From Buxus sempervirens (Eukaryota; Streptophyta; Magnoliopsida; Buxales; Buxaceae): DNA of 64,000 nt. Shown piece after piece: positions 33,331-44,039 of this stretch. Under the pieces are notes generated by a model that saw nothing but the letters and a program-made list of their open reading frames with translations, searched no databases and was not told the origin of the DNA. The number at the start of each line of letters is the position of its first letter. Positions within the stretch are counted from its first letter, which is position 1. Made by a program: the position numbers and the translations under genes. The stretch is from positions 25,792,329 to 25,856,328 of the forward strand of contig OX387189.1 of NCBI GenBank assembly GCA_947561395.2, written 5' to 3'.

Positions 33331-34905
33331 CGAATCTCGAAAAAGAGGAGAAAGTACATGTTCAGCGCTGTTGACTGCGCAGACTGGGGTCTCAGAGCCG
33401 GCGATGGATTGGGCAAGTATAAGCATGGAATTAAGGCAGCCATCCGATCTTATGAGCAGACTACTGGTTTTGGACTGGGGTTTAGGCCGCAGCCAGAAGA
33501 CTACTCCCGACTCCTTGGGAACCGGGCCGAGAGGAAAAGGGCAAGGACTGAAGGAAGAGACCCCCACTGGCCCATATGCACACACGTGAACTTGTACCAC
33601 CGCTTCTCTAACATGGACCGTGAAGCGGCTCAGGCTATCTAGAATATAGTCCCCCAAGGGTGGGGAGATGAGTTTCTGGATACCCCCGCTGCAGAAGAAG
33701 ACTACCTGCAAGGCCTAGCTCAGATGCTCTGGGAAGAGCCACCATCTATGGAAATGATTGGGGATATAGTGGAAGTAGACCCGTCGATTCCTGAGGGGTC
33801 GCCAGATGGTCTGCCAGCACTGGTCGCCCTGGACTCAGTCGACGAAGTCACCATGGCCTTCGCCCCACCGGACGAGCAGTTCATCCCTAGTGGGATCCCG
33901 ATCAACTCTGCAACTGCCATAGAAGCCCCACCACCTGCTCCCCTGGAAGAATCCAAAGAAGAAGGCCCAATCATGTATATCTGCATGATGGAAGGGCGAG
34001 ACAGCTCAGGAGCGCCAACCCGCAGGCCAAGGTCGCCTCCTCCACGCCCCTATATCCCGCACCCTGGAACTCGCGATGGTTTGAACCTCATGTTCCGTAG
34101 CATGCCCCAAGTGCTAGGGCCAGTACCGGAAGAGGTATACCATGTAGCTTACGGCAAATGGGCACCCCCAGCTTACTCTTCTACAGTTCCTGGGATACCA
34201 ACTGGGATACCCATAATGTTTGCACCCCCCAGAGTTGACCCGGCCAACGAAGTCACCATCGCGTATGCGCCACCCAGGGACGAGATACCGTGGGCCATCC
34301 CCGTCAGTGGAGCATGGATGGCGATATCATCAGAATCTGGCCCCCAGTCAAAGAGGAGCCAGAACAAGCCAGTGGGAGGCGCAGTACATGATCCGATCTG
34401 CCTATCTTCTGACGACAGTGCCAATATGGTACTAGCTGAAGAACCGGAAGCGGCAATAGTCATCAACAAGGAAGATCGGACACCCCTCAAAAACTGGAGC
34501 GCCATGCCTTTTGCCATCAGCAAAGCTACCATTCCAAAGGGGGTTCCTATCACCTCTGAAATTTCCATTGTAGCTACTGCTAAAGTTTTTAATGAATACC
34601 TAAACTCTTCTTACTACTTGCATTTGTTTGAAAAAGAAAATAAAAAAAATGAACAACTTGAGCATCGCGATCTTAGTATCAATCCCGACGCACACCCAGA
34701 AGGTCTGGGGCACGGAATAGGTAATAAGATTGCCATAAGTGAACAAGAAAAACAAAAAGAACAAAAAGAAACTGAAAAGCCAGTGCAGATGGCAATAATA
34801 AATGAAATGCATGAGCCAGTGTCCAATCCTGAAAACGAGCAAGAACTCGACAAATCAGATTGGGGCACTTGCCCATCGCAGCAAGAAGATTCAGACATCG
34901 TCCCT
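33331..34905 (+). pseudogene. G-patch-like segment and acidic linker of element A pol
   Basis: Same frame as the protease, broken by TAG at 33640. It begins with a glycine-rich motif, GLGKYKHGI and GFGLGFRP, resembling a G-patch; element B has GKGLGINLQGR and GLGFKPRG at the same place. Then comes an acidic, proline-rich linker (33724 onward, FAPPDEQFIPSGIPI and similar AYAPPRDE repeats) with no recognised domain. At about 34900 the frame shifts by one to reach the RT. G-patch motifs bind nucleic acid-processing helicases in host proteins; a role here is inference. Confidence 0.65.
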
Positions 34906-36551
34906 GTGAGCCTTTCGAGCATGAGGACGATGATGAATCATGGGAGACCCCGCTTGAAATCCAACTTGCATTGGAAAGGCATGAAAAGGGTCCCCAGGCT
35001 AACATTGAGGAAACAGAGCCAATTGACATAGGTGAAATAGCACAACCAAGGATCCTCCAAATTGGTAAAAAGCTGTCACCATTATTGAGAAAACAGATGT
35101 TTGATTTTCTTAAATCTTATTCTGACGATTTTTCATGGTCATACGAGGATATGCCCGGGTTAGACACGGACTTGGTTGTGCATCGGTTACCAACAAAGTC
35201 TGAGGTCGTACCTGTGAAACAGAAGCTCAGGCGCACGAAGCCGGAATGGGCCCTAAAGATCAAGGAGGAGGTCACCAAGCAGTTGGATGCCGGATTCCTG
35301 CAGGTAACTCACTATCCAGAGTGGTTAGCCAACATTGTGCCAGTTCCCAAGAAAGACGGGAAAGTCAGGATGTGTGTCAATAGAGCAAGTCCGAAGGACG
35401 ACTTCCCATTGCCGCACATTGATGTACTGGTAGACAACACAGCAACGCATTCGATGTTCTCTTTCATGGACGGTTTCTCTGGTTACAACCAGATAAGGAT
35501 GGCACCTGAGGATATGGAGAAGACATCCTTTATCACGCACTGGGGCACTTACTGTTACCGCGTGATGCCATTTGGACTGAAGAATGCAGGTGCTACATAT
35601 CAGTGTGCGATGACTCTGTTATTCCACGACATGATACACAAGGAAATGGAAGTGTATGTGGATGACATGATAGCAAAATCCAAGGAAGAAGAAGACCACT
35701 TGGTGAACCTTGGAAAGATGTTTGACAGACTCAGAGAGCACAAGCTTCGGCTCAACCCAAACAAGTGTGTGTTTGGAGTGACTTCGGGAAAGCTGCTCGG
35801 CTTCATAGTGGGCAAGCGAGGCATTGAGGTCGACCCCGCCAAGGCAAGGGCAATTCTGGAAATGCCTCCTCCATCTACAGAAAAGGAAGTGAGAGGGTTC
35901 CTAGGCAGACTGCAGTACATTAGTCGGTTTATCGCACAGATGACCCCTGTGTGTGAGCCTATATTCAAGCTGCTAAAGAAAGACAACCCTTTGATTTGGA
36001 ATGACGACTGTCAAGTAGCGTTTGATAAGATCAAGGCCTATCTGATGAGTCCACCAACGCTGGTCCCGCCTGTCCCCGGACGACCCTTGATTATGTATCT
36101 GACAGTCTCTGAGACGGCTGTAGGATGTGTGTTAGGACAACACGATGAGAAAGGGCAGAAAGAACAAGCAATCTACTACTTGAGCAAGAAATTTACCAGC
36201 ATTGAAGTCAGATACACAGTGCTTGAAAAGACATGTTGTGCCCTAGTCTGGGCAGCTCAGAAACTTCGGCATTATTTGCTTAGTCACACAGTCTTACTGA
36301 TCTCCAATCTGGATCCATTGAAGTACATCTTTGAGAAGCCGATCTCCACTGGTAGGGTTGCCAGGTGGCAAGTCCTTTTGTCTGAGTACGACATTGTCTA
36401 CACAACTAGAAAGGCAATAAAAGGGCAAGCCGTGGCAGATCACTTGGCAGAGCATCCACTACCTGACTACCAACCACTTCTGACTCACTTCCCGGATGAA
36501 GATGTGATGTGTACAGAGTCTGCAGATGATACAAAAGAAAACAAGTGGTAG
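34860..36551 (+). pseudogene. reverse transcriptase and RNase H of element A
   Basis: 563 codons, open to a TAG at 36549. RT: WLANIVPVPKKDGKVRMCV, FSFMDGFSGYNQI (catalytic D), MPFGLKNAGATYQ and YVDDM near residue 266, then LLGFIVGKRGIEVDP. RNase H follows (SETAVGCVLGQHDE, YYLSKKF, LRHYLLSH, GRVARWQVLLSEYDI, KGQAVADHLAEHP). Compared with element B, five residues (DYRDL) are missing between residues 173 and 174, at 35378/35379. That is a 15-bp in-frame deletion of a conserved RT motif, so the enzyme is probably inactive. The N-terminal 20 codons up to about 34920 may be the wrong frame. Confidence 0.88.
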
Positions 36552-36920
36552 ATGTTCTTCGACGGGGCAGTAAATGTAAATGGAAAAGGGATCGGAGCAG
36601 TGTTAATCTCCCCAGATGGTGTCCATCACCCGATAGCAGCAAAGCTTCTGTTTGATTGCACTAGCAACATGGCCGAATATGAAGCATGTGTGTTAGGCTT
36701 GCGAGCGGCGATCGAGATGCATATATAAGAGCTAAAAGTATTTGGTGATTCAAGTCTTATCATCTATCAAGTGATGGGAGACTGGAAGACCAGTGATGTG
36801 AAGTTGGTACCATACCAAGAGCTGGTCAAGGAATTAGAAGAAGAATTCGAGAGCGTGACATTCGACTACATGCCACGAGACGGGAATCGATTTGCAGATG
36901 CACTAGCCACACTGGCATCA
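36552..36920 (+). pseudogene. second (archaeal-type) RNase H of element A
   Basis: Follows the RT/RNase H after the TAG at 36549. MFFDGAVNVNGKGIGAVLI, AEYEACVLGL, VFGDSSLII and RFADALATLASM supply the acidic D, E, D, D positions of an RNase HI fold. Tat/Ogre elements are known to carry such an extra RNase H next to the degenerate retroviral type. A TAA at 36726 interrupts it. Confidence 0.82.
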
Positions 36921-38252
36921 ATGGCCACCATCACAAATAATGCTTGGGTGCAACCACTGGAAATAGAAATTCGGCGTTACCCTGTTTACTGCTTCAGTAT
37001 CGAGAAAAGCACACCCGGAGAAGAGCCTTGGTACGCAGACATAGAGAGATACATAAGGAGCAGAATCCTGCCGGAGGGTGCCTCAGCTGTAGAGAAGCGA
37101 ACCCTTCAGAGGTTGGCAGGGCAATACTTCTACAGTGGGGGTAGACTATACAAGAAGGCATACAATGACTCCCTACTACTATGTGTCAGAGAAGCCGAGG
37201 CGCAGAAATTGATTGAGGAAGTCCATGGAGGTTTGTGCGGCGCACACATGAATGGGCATATGCTAGCAAGGAAGATTCTAAGGATGGGTTATTACTGGAT
37301 GACCATGGAGGCAGACTGCTACACTCATGTCAGAAAATGCCAGTTATGCCAGATTTATGCCGACAACATCCATGCACCGCCGAACACACTGTATTCTATG
37401 ACATCACCTTGGCCGTTTGCCATCTGGGGAATCGACATGATAGGCCAGGTTCATCCAATGGCTTCAAACGAACATCGGTTCATCTTAGTGGCAATTGACT
37501 ATTTTACCAAGTGGGTAGAGGCCATGTCCTTTGTGGATGTGAAGAAATCTCATGTGCTCAAGTTCATCAGAAACAATATAGTCTGTCGCTACGGAGTTCC
37601 AGAAGCGATCATCACTGATAACGCAAAGAATCTGAATAATAAGGACATGGAAAAGATGTGTGAAGATCTGAAGATCAGACATCTAAACTCCACGGCATAC
37701 CGGCCCAAGATGAATGGGGCAGTTGAGGCTGCCAACAAGAATTTGAAGAAGATACTTGAGAAAATGGTGGTCACTTACAGAGACTGGCATGAGAAGCTGC
37801 CCTATGCACTGCACGCCTACTGGACATCGATTAGGACATCAACCGGGGCAACCCCGTTCTCCTTGGTATATGGAATGGAAGCAGTCCTCCCAGTGGAAGC
37901 ACAGATTCCGTCGCTCAGTGACGTCGAATGGGAAGAATCCAGATTTGACCAGTTGCAATTATTGGATGAAAAGAGGATCAAGGCTTTGTGCCATGGCCAA
38001 CTCTACCAACAGAGAGTGGCGCGAGCCTACAACAAGAAAGTGAAGCCACGACAGTTCAAAGTGGGAGATCTGGTACTAAAGAGAATTTTTCCTCATCAAG
38101 AGGACAACAGGGGGAAATTCAAGCCAAACTATGAAGGGCCATTCGTAGTCCACAAGGTTCTGTCCCGAGGAGCACTCATTCTACAAGAAATGGACGGGGC
38201 AATTTTTCCTGAGCCGATAAATGCAGACACAGTCAAACTGTACTATGTCTAA
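36771..38252 (+). CDS. integrase of element A (with tail of second RNase H)
   Basis: 493 codons in one open frame; the first 60 belong to the second RNase H. Zinc-binding N-terminal region: H residues at about 153-160 (VHGGLCGAHMNGH) and KCQLCQ at about 189-194. Catalytic triad: D222 in WGIDMIG, D283 in ITDNAKN and E318 in GAVEAANK, giving the D-35-E spacing. C-terminal region KVGDLVLKRIFP, RGKFKPNYEGPFVV; no chromodomain, as expected for Tat. Integrase joins element DNA to the target and makes the 5-bp duplication seen here (ggttg). This is the least damaged gene of the element. Confidence 0.92.
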   Translation: MMGDWKTSDVKLVPYQELVKELEEEFESVTFDYMPRDGNRFADALATLASMATITNNAWVQPLEIEIRRYPVYCFSIEKSTPGEEPWYADIERYIRSRILPEGASAVEKRTLQRLAGQYFYSGGRLYKKAYNDSLLLCVREAEAQKLIEEVHGGLCGAHMNGHMLARKILRMGYYWMTMEADCYTHVRKCQLCQIYADNIHAPPNTLYSMTSPWPFAIWGIDMIGQVHPMASNEHRFILVAIDYFTKWVEAMSFVDVKKSHVLKFIRNNIVCRYGVPEAIITDNAKNLNNKDMEKMCEDLKIRHLNSTAYRPKMNGAVEAANKNLKKILEKMVVTYRDWHEKLPYALHAYWTSIRTSTGATPFSLVYGMEAVLPVEAQIPSLSDVEWEESRFDQLQLLDEKRIKALCHGQLYQQRVARAYNKKVKPRQFKVGDLVLKRIFPHQEDNRGKFKPNYEGPFVVHKVLSRGALILQEMDGAIFPEPINADTVKLYYV

Positions 38253-38645
38253 GATCATTCTGATTGGGAAATGAAGAGAGGCCATCCTTGACTCTCCTTT
38301 AGACTGTACATCCTTCCAAATACCCTAAATTCTCCCCTAGTTAGACAATTTTGAGCCTTAAAATTCTTTCAACCCATTGCAAGTGTTCTACACATCAAAT
38401 GGGGCATTCCTGGCAAAGCAAAAAGAAACCGGGCATTCTTGCCCATAAAAACCTCAAAAAGAAGAGAAAATGCAATAGGAAAAGAAAAGAAAAAAAAGAA
38501 GAAAAGAAAGAAACAAAGGACATGGGGAAATGTTTACCCCGCCAAAAATATAGAGATACAAATAAGCCAGGATGTAAGTCCCACCAACAATAAAAGTAGC
38601 ACACTTTGCAAACCCAAAAATTAAAGCTGTTCGAGCCGCTTATCC
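38253..38645 (+). other. 3' noncoding region of element A, proximal part
   Basis: Follows the integrase stop. A purine-rich tract (38455-38520) of A and G runs is the only feature. No coding frame. Confidence 0.6.
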
Positions 38646-38800
38646 TTTCTTTCATAACCAAGACCAAGCCTACGTTTCGTCCTATCTCTAAGACCTCTCG
38701 GATCCCGAAAAGAATGGTCAGGGCAAACAGTTAAGTCGGCATTCGTCAGCCATGACGGAATTCAGAGCTTCCTAGAAAGGCTAGACATAGTGAAAACCTG
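38646..38800 (+). other. conserved noncoding block after integrase (element A)
   Basis: Shares CTTTCATAA, GTTTCGTCCTAT, AATGACGGAAT-like CATGACGGAATTCAGA and CTAGACATAGTGAAAACC with element B at 62256-62400, although the two elements differ strongly elsewhere. It lies in the noncoding RNA just after the integrase stop in both. Confidence 0.6.
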
Positions 38801-40397
38801 AAAAAAGGGCGTTGTGTGGTTAGTCACAAAAAACAAAAAACAAAAAAAAAACAAAAAAAACTGGTCACATCTGAATTGAGCAGAGCAAGATACAGAGGAG
38901 GGCAATGACAATGGCAGACAGTAAACAAAGAAAGTTGCACAGATCTGAGAGGTTCAGACCGGCAGGTTGCGCCTGAGTTAAAGACTTCACAGTGGCCTGT
39001 GATAATTATGCTACTGAAAATACCAAGCACTCCAAGTCCCGTCTGACCACGGAAAATTTCTTTGATATTGCAAACACAAGCACACACTAACACACCTGTC
39101 TTCTCTATAATTGTTCTGCTTAACTATTTGAGGCTCCGAATTGGGCTACTAACCTGAGTTGATAGTCTCTCAACCTTGGCAGATGCCATTTCTAGTTGCA
39201 ATGGGCAAAAGGCTCAGAGCGAGGAAAATAAGAATGCTCTGCATTAATCCCTAGCTAGTCCAAGACTGACCTTCTTGTTCCCTTCATAACTTCATAGGTA
39301 CAGCAAAAGTGGGATGACAGACGTCTTCTCCAAAAATCCCCAGTGAAATCCTTTCGTCAGAAGGAGCATGATGCCCGGCTGGAATCCCCAGTAGAGTCTT
39401 CTCAAGCGAGTGATGCCTGACAGTAAAAACTTCTCAAGCCTCGCCCAGTCTGAAGAGGCCGGCCTTGTGAAGGAGGGCAAGGAAGAGACAAAGCAAGCCA
39501 ACTTCAATCCTCAGCAGAGTCTCTCGCACTCGACAAAGGCTTGAACCAGCATAAAGAACTCAAGCCCAGGCAAAAGGAAAACGCTTTATAAAGGAAAATG
39601 GCAGTGTAAGGAATCCCCACTTATCCCCAGTGGAGCACCCTTCCTAGGGGGACTCCCACGCTCGCCAATGACAAGGATTGAATCAAAAGGAGAGGCAATG
39701 AGGAAAAGAATCCTTCCCAATCCCCAGCAAACAGTCATGCCAAGCTAGGGAGCCTCTCCAAGAAAACAAGCCAGCGCTACCAAAGAAGGGACAAGAAGAC
39801 GTGAAGAAGAATGAGCATAAATGAAGATATCACCGGGCAAGATGGCCCCTTTTGTAATTTTGATTTCACACTTTTGTAAATAGATTAGAGCAGGTGTGTG
39901 GGCTCCTCTGAGGCACTGGACAGCGCTGGAAGCACCTCCTCACCAACAACAGCTCCTCCTCCACTCTTCCTTCCTCTTTTCCCCATTCGGTCCGCATCCT
40001 AACCCAACCCTTGGCCGTCAAAAGAAAGATAAGCTTCGGGTAAAAGACATAAAATGGACCAAAAGTCAGAAGTAACCTAAAAGCTTTAATGGAACAAACA
40101 AGAAGAAAAGAATATTGTCAAGTGTCTGGCATCAACGCCGAAACAGGTTGGCGAGCTCAAGTCCAATCTCATCTCTTTCAAACTTAAATCAAAGGCTGAA
40201 GAGTTGCCCTACAGAAACCCGAAAGCAAAGGGTAAGGAAACTCTGAAGCCAGGAAGTGACGCCACATGACTTGGCCGCTTCCCTCCCAAAATGAAAACTT
40301 AAAAGGACTAAAGCTCGTCGACCATGTCGACAGAAGTGCCAGGCACAAAAACAAGATTCTTTTTCTCTTTGCCATTCATCCGCAAGGTGACTCCGGC
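38801..40397 (+). other. 3' noncoding region of element A, distal part
   Basis: An A-rich tract (38826-38860), then loosely repeated ATCCCCAGT(G/A)GAG motifs between 39330 and 39700. No ORF with protein-like composition. No antisense ORF1 is present here, unlike in element B. Confidence 0.55.
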
Positions 40398-40406
40398 AAA
40401 GAGGGG
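40398..40406 (+). other. polypurine tract candidate of element A
   Basis: AAAGAGGGG, four bases (CAGC) before the 3' LTR. It would prime plus-strand DNA synthesis. The separation from the LTR is larger than usual. Confidence 0.5.
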
Positions 40407-41114
40407 CAGCTGTAAGCACCTCATTTTTGCGCTCCCGAAAAGCCAGAAACGCAAAGCCCGGCCGCAAAGTCAAACCCTGAGGGGTGCAAAGTTGACCTTT
40501 TAATCAGATAAAATTTGGCCACCTTGATCTATCCCTTTGGATAAAGAATCTCGACACGGTTCCAACGCAACTGGGTTTGCAGGAATCGGAGTCCGGATGA
40601 AGGTTCTGCGGGCGGTCAAACTTAAGGAAAAGCTAAGAGTTGACTTTTCCTTGATTTCCGTGCCAAATACCTTACTTTAGCCCAATGGATAGAGAATCCC
40701 GACCCTGTTCCAGCGCAACTGGGTTTGCAGGAATCTGAGTTCGGATAAAGGTTCTGCGGGCGGTCAAACTTAAGGGAAGGCCAAAAGTTGACTTTTTCTC
40801 GGAATCCGTGCCAAGTTCTTAGCCCCATGTCATTAAATAGGGGGCTCCGATACGAGTTTAACACAATTGAGTTTGCTCAAATCGGAGTTCAGATGAAGGA
40901 GGTATGATCTGTCGAAGTTTCCGAGTAGCAAAAGCCGGAAACTGCACACGTGGCGCAAAAGCTGCCCACGTGGAAGCCAACGCAACAAAATATCTCAGGG
41001 ACTAAATCTTAAATATAAAAATTTCGTACGGGCAAACTGTAGATATCAAAAAGGGTCAAATCGGTCGAATCAGTCGAATCGGTCAAGTCGAGGGGCAAAT
41101 CCGTAAATTTTCGA

Positions 41115-41364
41115 TTTGTATCCGGTCACATATACCGGATACACTGCCTATCCTTCATGACCGGACTTGAAGACAGGATACATAAAGGTGTTCGCGCGAA
41201 ATTCGCGCCACTTGGCCGACAGATTCGCGGCGGCATTAAATTTTGAAATCATTAAGTCATGTATCCGGCCTGAGTTGCCGGATACAAAGGGAAGCTAGTG
41301 TATCCGGACTTGGAGTCCGGATACGAATAGGCCTTAGTGTATCCGGCCTGAGTTGCCGGATACA
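41115..41364. repeat. GTATCCGG palindromes, 3' LTR proximal cluster
   Basis: Same set as at 20935-21182, four good copies and one degenerate copy, ending just before the TATA box. Confidence 0.85.
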
Positions 41365-42261
41365 TTAAATTGCCTATAAATAGCAAAACAGCAGCTCTAT
41401 CCAAGGTTGGATTCCATTTTCTTCTCTTTCCTTGCTCTCTTCTCTCACCTACCCCCTTCGAATCCCACCCCTTCCAACCCTACTAGCCTCCCATCACCTC
41501 CCTTTACCATCCAAAGCCACCCTCATCTCCTTCTTCTCCTCTCCATTCTTGTTGAAGCAAGAAGGACTGAAGTGCTGTGGTGGCCAAAGGAGAAGCTCCA
41601 GCTCACTTTCTTGCTGCAAGGAGGTGTCAACACATCCCCAAAAGGTTTTAAAACCTAAGGTAAGGCTCCTCACCATCTATTGTTAAGCATATATTAAAAT
41701 AGGAATTTTCTGAATATATTTTTACCAAGTTGCCTTCACCTCCCTGCATGGGCTAACCTTCATGCTAGTTTATGCATGCCTTTATCATTTTCTTGTCATG
41801 AGATCTTGCATCTTGTAGGAATCTGCGTAGGCTTTACTTGTTGAGAGTTAGATCATTTAAAGTAGGGTCTTCATCATTTTCTTCATTACTGATTTCAGGA
41901 GGGGGTATGCCCCCTCATGCTAGAAGGTCCAATGTATCCCCATGATGAGCCCCCCTCTCTCTCCTTTCTCCTAGTTTTTTTGAGGTATTACTCATGTTAA
42001 ATGCCTTATTGCTGTTTCTGTGCAAGCATGATCCCCACCCCCCCACCTTGCTGCTGTGATGTTAAAAAAGAGAGCAGGAGAGGGACAGCAGGTCCCCTCC
42101 ATTGGTTGTGTCAAAACACCCAAGAAGGAGAAGCCTAATATGGCTTCCCCCCAAAACCTGAGCCTACGTGGGCCCTCACAGGGGCCCACGAGACCTTTAA
42201 CATGCCCCTGGGAGCCCCAGGGATCAGTCCCAAAAGGCTAAAGCCCAAAAAGGCCATTCCA

Positions 42262-42412
42262 GGGTGATCCGGCAACTCAGGCCGAATCACCTAGGGCCTT
42301 ATCATATCCGGCCATCAAGGCCGGATAACCCACAGACCTAGTGTATCCGGCCACTCAGGCCGGATCACCTGCAGACCAAGTGTATCCGGCCTGAGTTACC
42401 GGATACACACAG
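42262..42412. repeat. GTATCCGG palindromes, 3' LTR distal cluster
   Basis: Same set as at 22080-22228, four palindromes. Confidence 0.85.
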
Positions 42413-44039
42413 AAACATGTTTTTTTTGCATAGTCTGTTGCATTGTCGAATTCCATGGTAGTTTGCATCGAAATCATTGAACCAGCAGGGTTTCCGGGCT
42501 ACCCGTACCTTGATGTAAATGAATGCATAAACTGTGTGGTTTGGCCGAGACCATGGGCTAGGGCCTGTCGGGCCCGCTAAAGCCCGCTAACCGAACCGAG
42601 TTAGGGTGCAAGCCCTGAATTCCAAGGAACTGGGCTTTCAAAGCCCAATGCCGGGATCACGGACCCCAAGCCCAGTGACCAGCCCACTTTGGCAAACTAA
42701 AGAAGATAAAAGATGCAAAATTACTTGGCCACCAGGTGGGCCCGCCTAAGGGGCCCACAAACCAATCTGGCCCACCACTTGCATAAAAACCACTTAATGT
42801 TCAAACTTGAACCCCAATATAAAATCAACTCACTAACCAAAGCCCACAGGGCCTCCTAGGGTTAGACAGAGGCCCACCAAGGGCACACGGGCCAACTCAA
42901 GCCCATCCAGGACACCGGTTGGGCCTTCCAACGGGGCCCACCCAATCAGACTCAGAAAGCCAAAGATAAGCAAAGATAAAAACAACTAAAGGGACCCACA
43001 CCACTCAGGTGGTCCCACGAAGACTTAACCGAATGCATGCTGGATTAGGAATCGGGTGAGAACCAAAAGTAGGGAAAAGCTGACTCAAAGTAGGGAACCC
43101 ACGGGACCCGTCATCCGACGGGGCGGATTGGGGTGTCTACGGACTTCCTCCTGCACCCCATAAGGCGGTGGCGACTCCGTACTCACCCCGTGCCGCGTTT
43201 CCCACGCGCGCACAGGTTGGAGAAGAAAAGGGAATGAAAAACTGTCAAAATTGCATTTTTTGCTAGAGCGCCTAGGATCGCTCAGGATCGCCTAGGCGGT
43301 CAAAGGTCAGCGGTAGTACAAAATAGGTCGCCGACGGTCCGTCTTCAAGCGATATTTGGCGTTCTTAAATTTTACACTAGCGCCGAGGATCGCCGAGCGC
43401 AGAGAGGTAGGCGGTCTCCCAAAAACGAACATACAATGTTTAGAAATCTGATTTTTCATGTCCAAGATGATTCTAACATAATTATATGAATGATATCAAG
43501 CTAAATACATGTATATATAACACTAAAACATGCAATACAATCGATCAACCTCCAGAACACAAAACGAAACGAAAATCGGTGCTACCTACCTCTTGAATGT
43601 GCGTTCTCCTCTTCCTTCTCTAAACAGCAACACTCAGACTCAAAAGCACTCCTTTGGGATGAAATAGAACCAGAGCAACCTCCTCTTCCTCCTTCTTTGG
43701 TCGTTCTCACCGTTGCTCTCCGTCGTGCGGCTAACGAATACGAGCAAGTCTTCCCAATGTATTCCCTTAGGTTATTTTAGTGTATTTATATACCTACGAT
43801 TCCATGCAACGCATGTGTATCAAACTCCATACATTGCCCAATCAAAATACATTAGCTTTAAAATATTAATCTTACTGCGATAACTCGCGATCAGACGCTC
43901 CGATCTGCACCAAACTCCTGATCTTAACTAATATCGATATTCTCTACAATAATAAATTATTTCCATCCATAATAATCCTCAAGAATATTAATTATTATTT
44001 TATTTTAATATTTGAGAAAATTCGGGGTTTTACATAGGG

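Larger units (their letters stand above)
20229..43214 (+). mobile_element. complete Ogre/Tat LTR retrotransposon A (23 kb)
   Basis: LTRs at 20229-23280 and 40411-43214 both run from TGTAAGCACCTCATTTTTGC to CACGCGCGCACA, and the element is flanked by ggttg at 20224-20228 and 43215-43219. Net of inserted LTR J it is about 21.2 kb, a size typical of Ogre, the largest known plant LTR retrotransposons. Order: LTR, primer site, sense ORF1, two tandem arrays, gag, protease, G-patch-like segment, RT, RNase H, second RNase H, integrase, 3' noncoding region, LTR. The sense ORF1 upstream of gag and the second RNase H support Ogre. In-frame stops, a 15-bp RT deletion and the J insertion mean it cannot move by itself. 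Confidence 0.93.
40411..43214 (+). repeat. 3' LTR of element A
   Basis: 2804 bp, TGTAAGCACC to GCGCGCACA. Two deletions relative to the 5' LTR: 163 bp at 42501-42505, bounded by the repeat ACCCG (positions 22319-22323 and 22482-22486 in the 5' LTR), and about 84 bp near 43148 (around 23130-23213 in the 5' LTR). TATA box at 41375-41382, splice donor at 41660, PBS-like TGGCGACTCC at 43169-43178. Confidence 0.92.
18287..44034 (-). mobile_element. solo LTR C (chromovirus-like), interrupted by Ogre element A
   Basis: Starts TGTAATGCCCCG at 18287 and ends TTCGGGGTTTTACA at 44034, with the target duplication taggg at 18282-18286 and 44035-44039. Element A sits between 20229 and 43214; without it C is about 2.75 kb. 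The right part (43220-43800) is clearly related to LTR D at 45120-45398 plus 48503-48850 (shared AAAAACGAACA, GATTTTTCATGTCC, CTCCTCTTCCTTCTCTAA and ACGATTCCATG). No coding region and no second copy bordering it, hence a solo LTR. Orientation is inferred from the TGTAAAACCCC end. Confidence 0.8.

Noticed and set aside
38351-38624. Lysine-rich ORFs after integrase
   Set aside because: A-rich tract in the 3' noncoding region; the equivalent tract in B (62036-62266) has a different translation.
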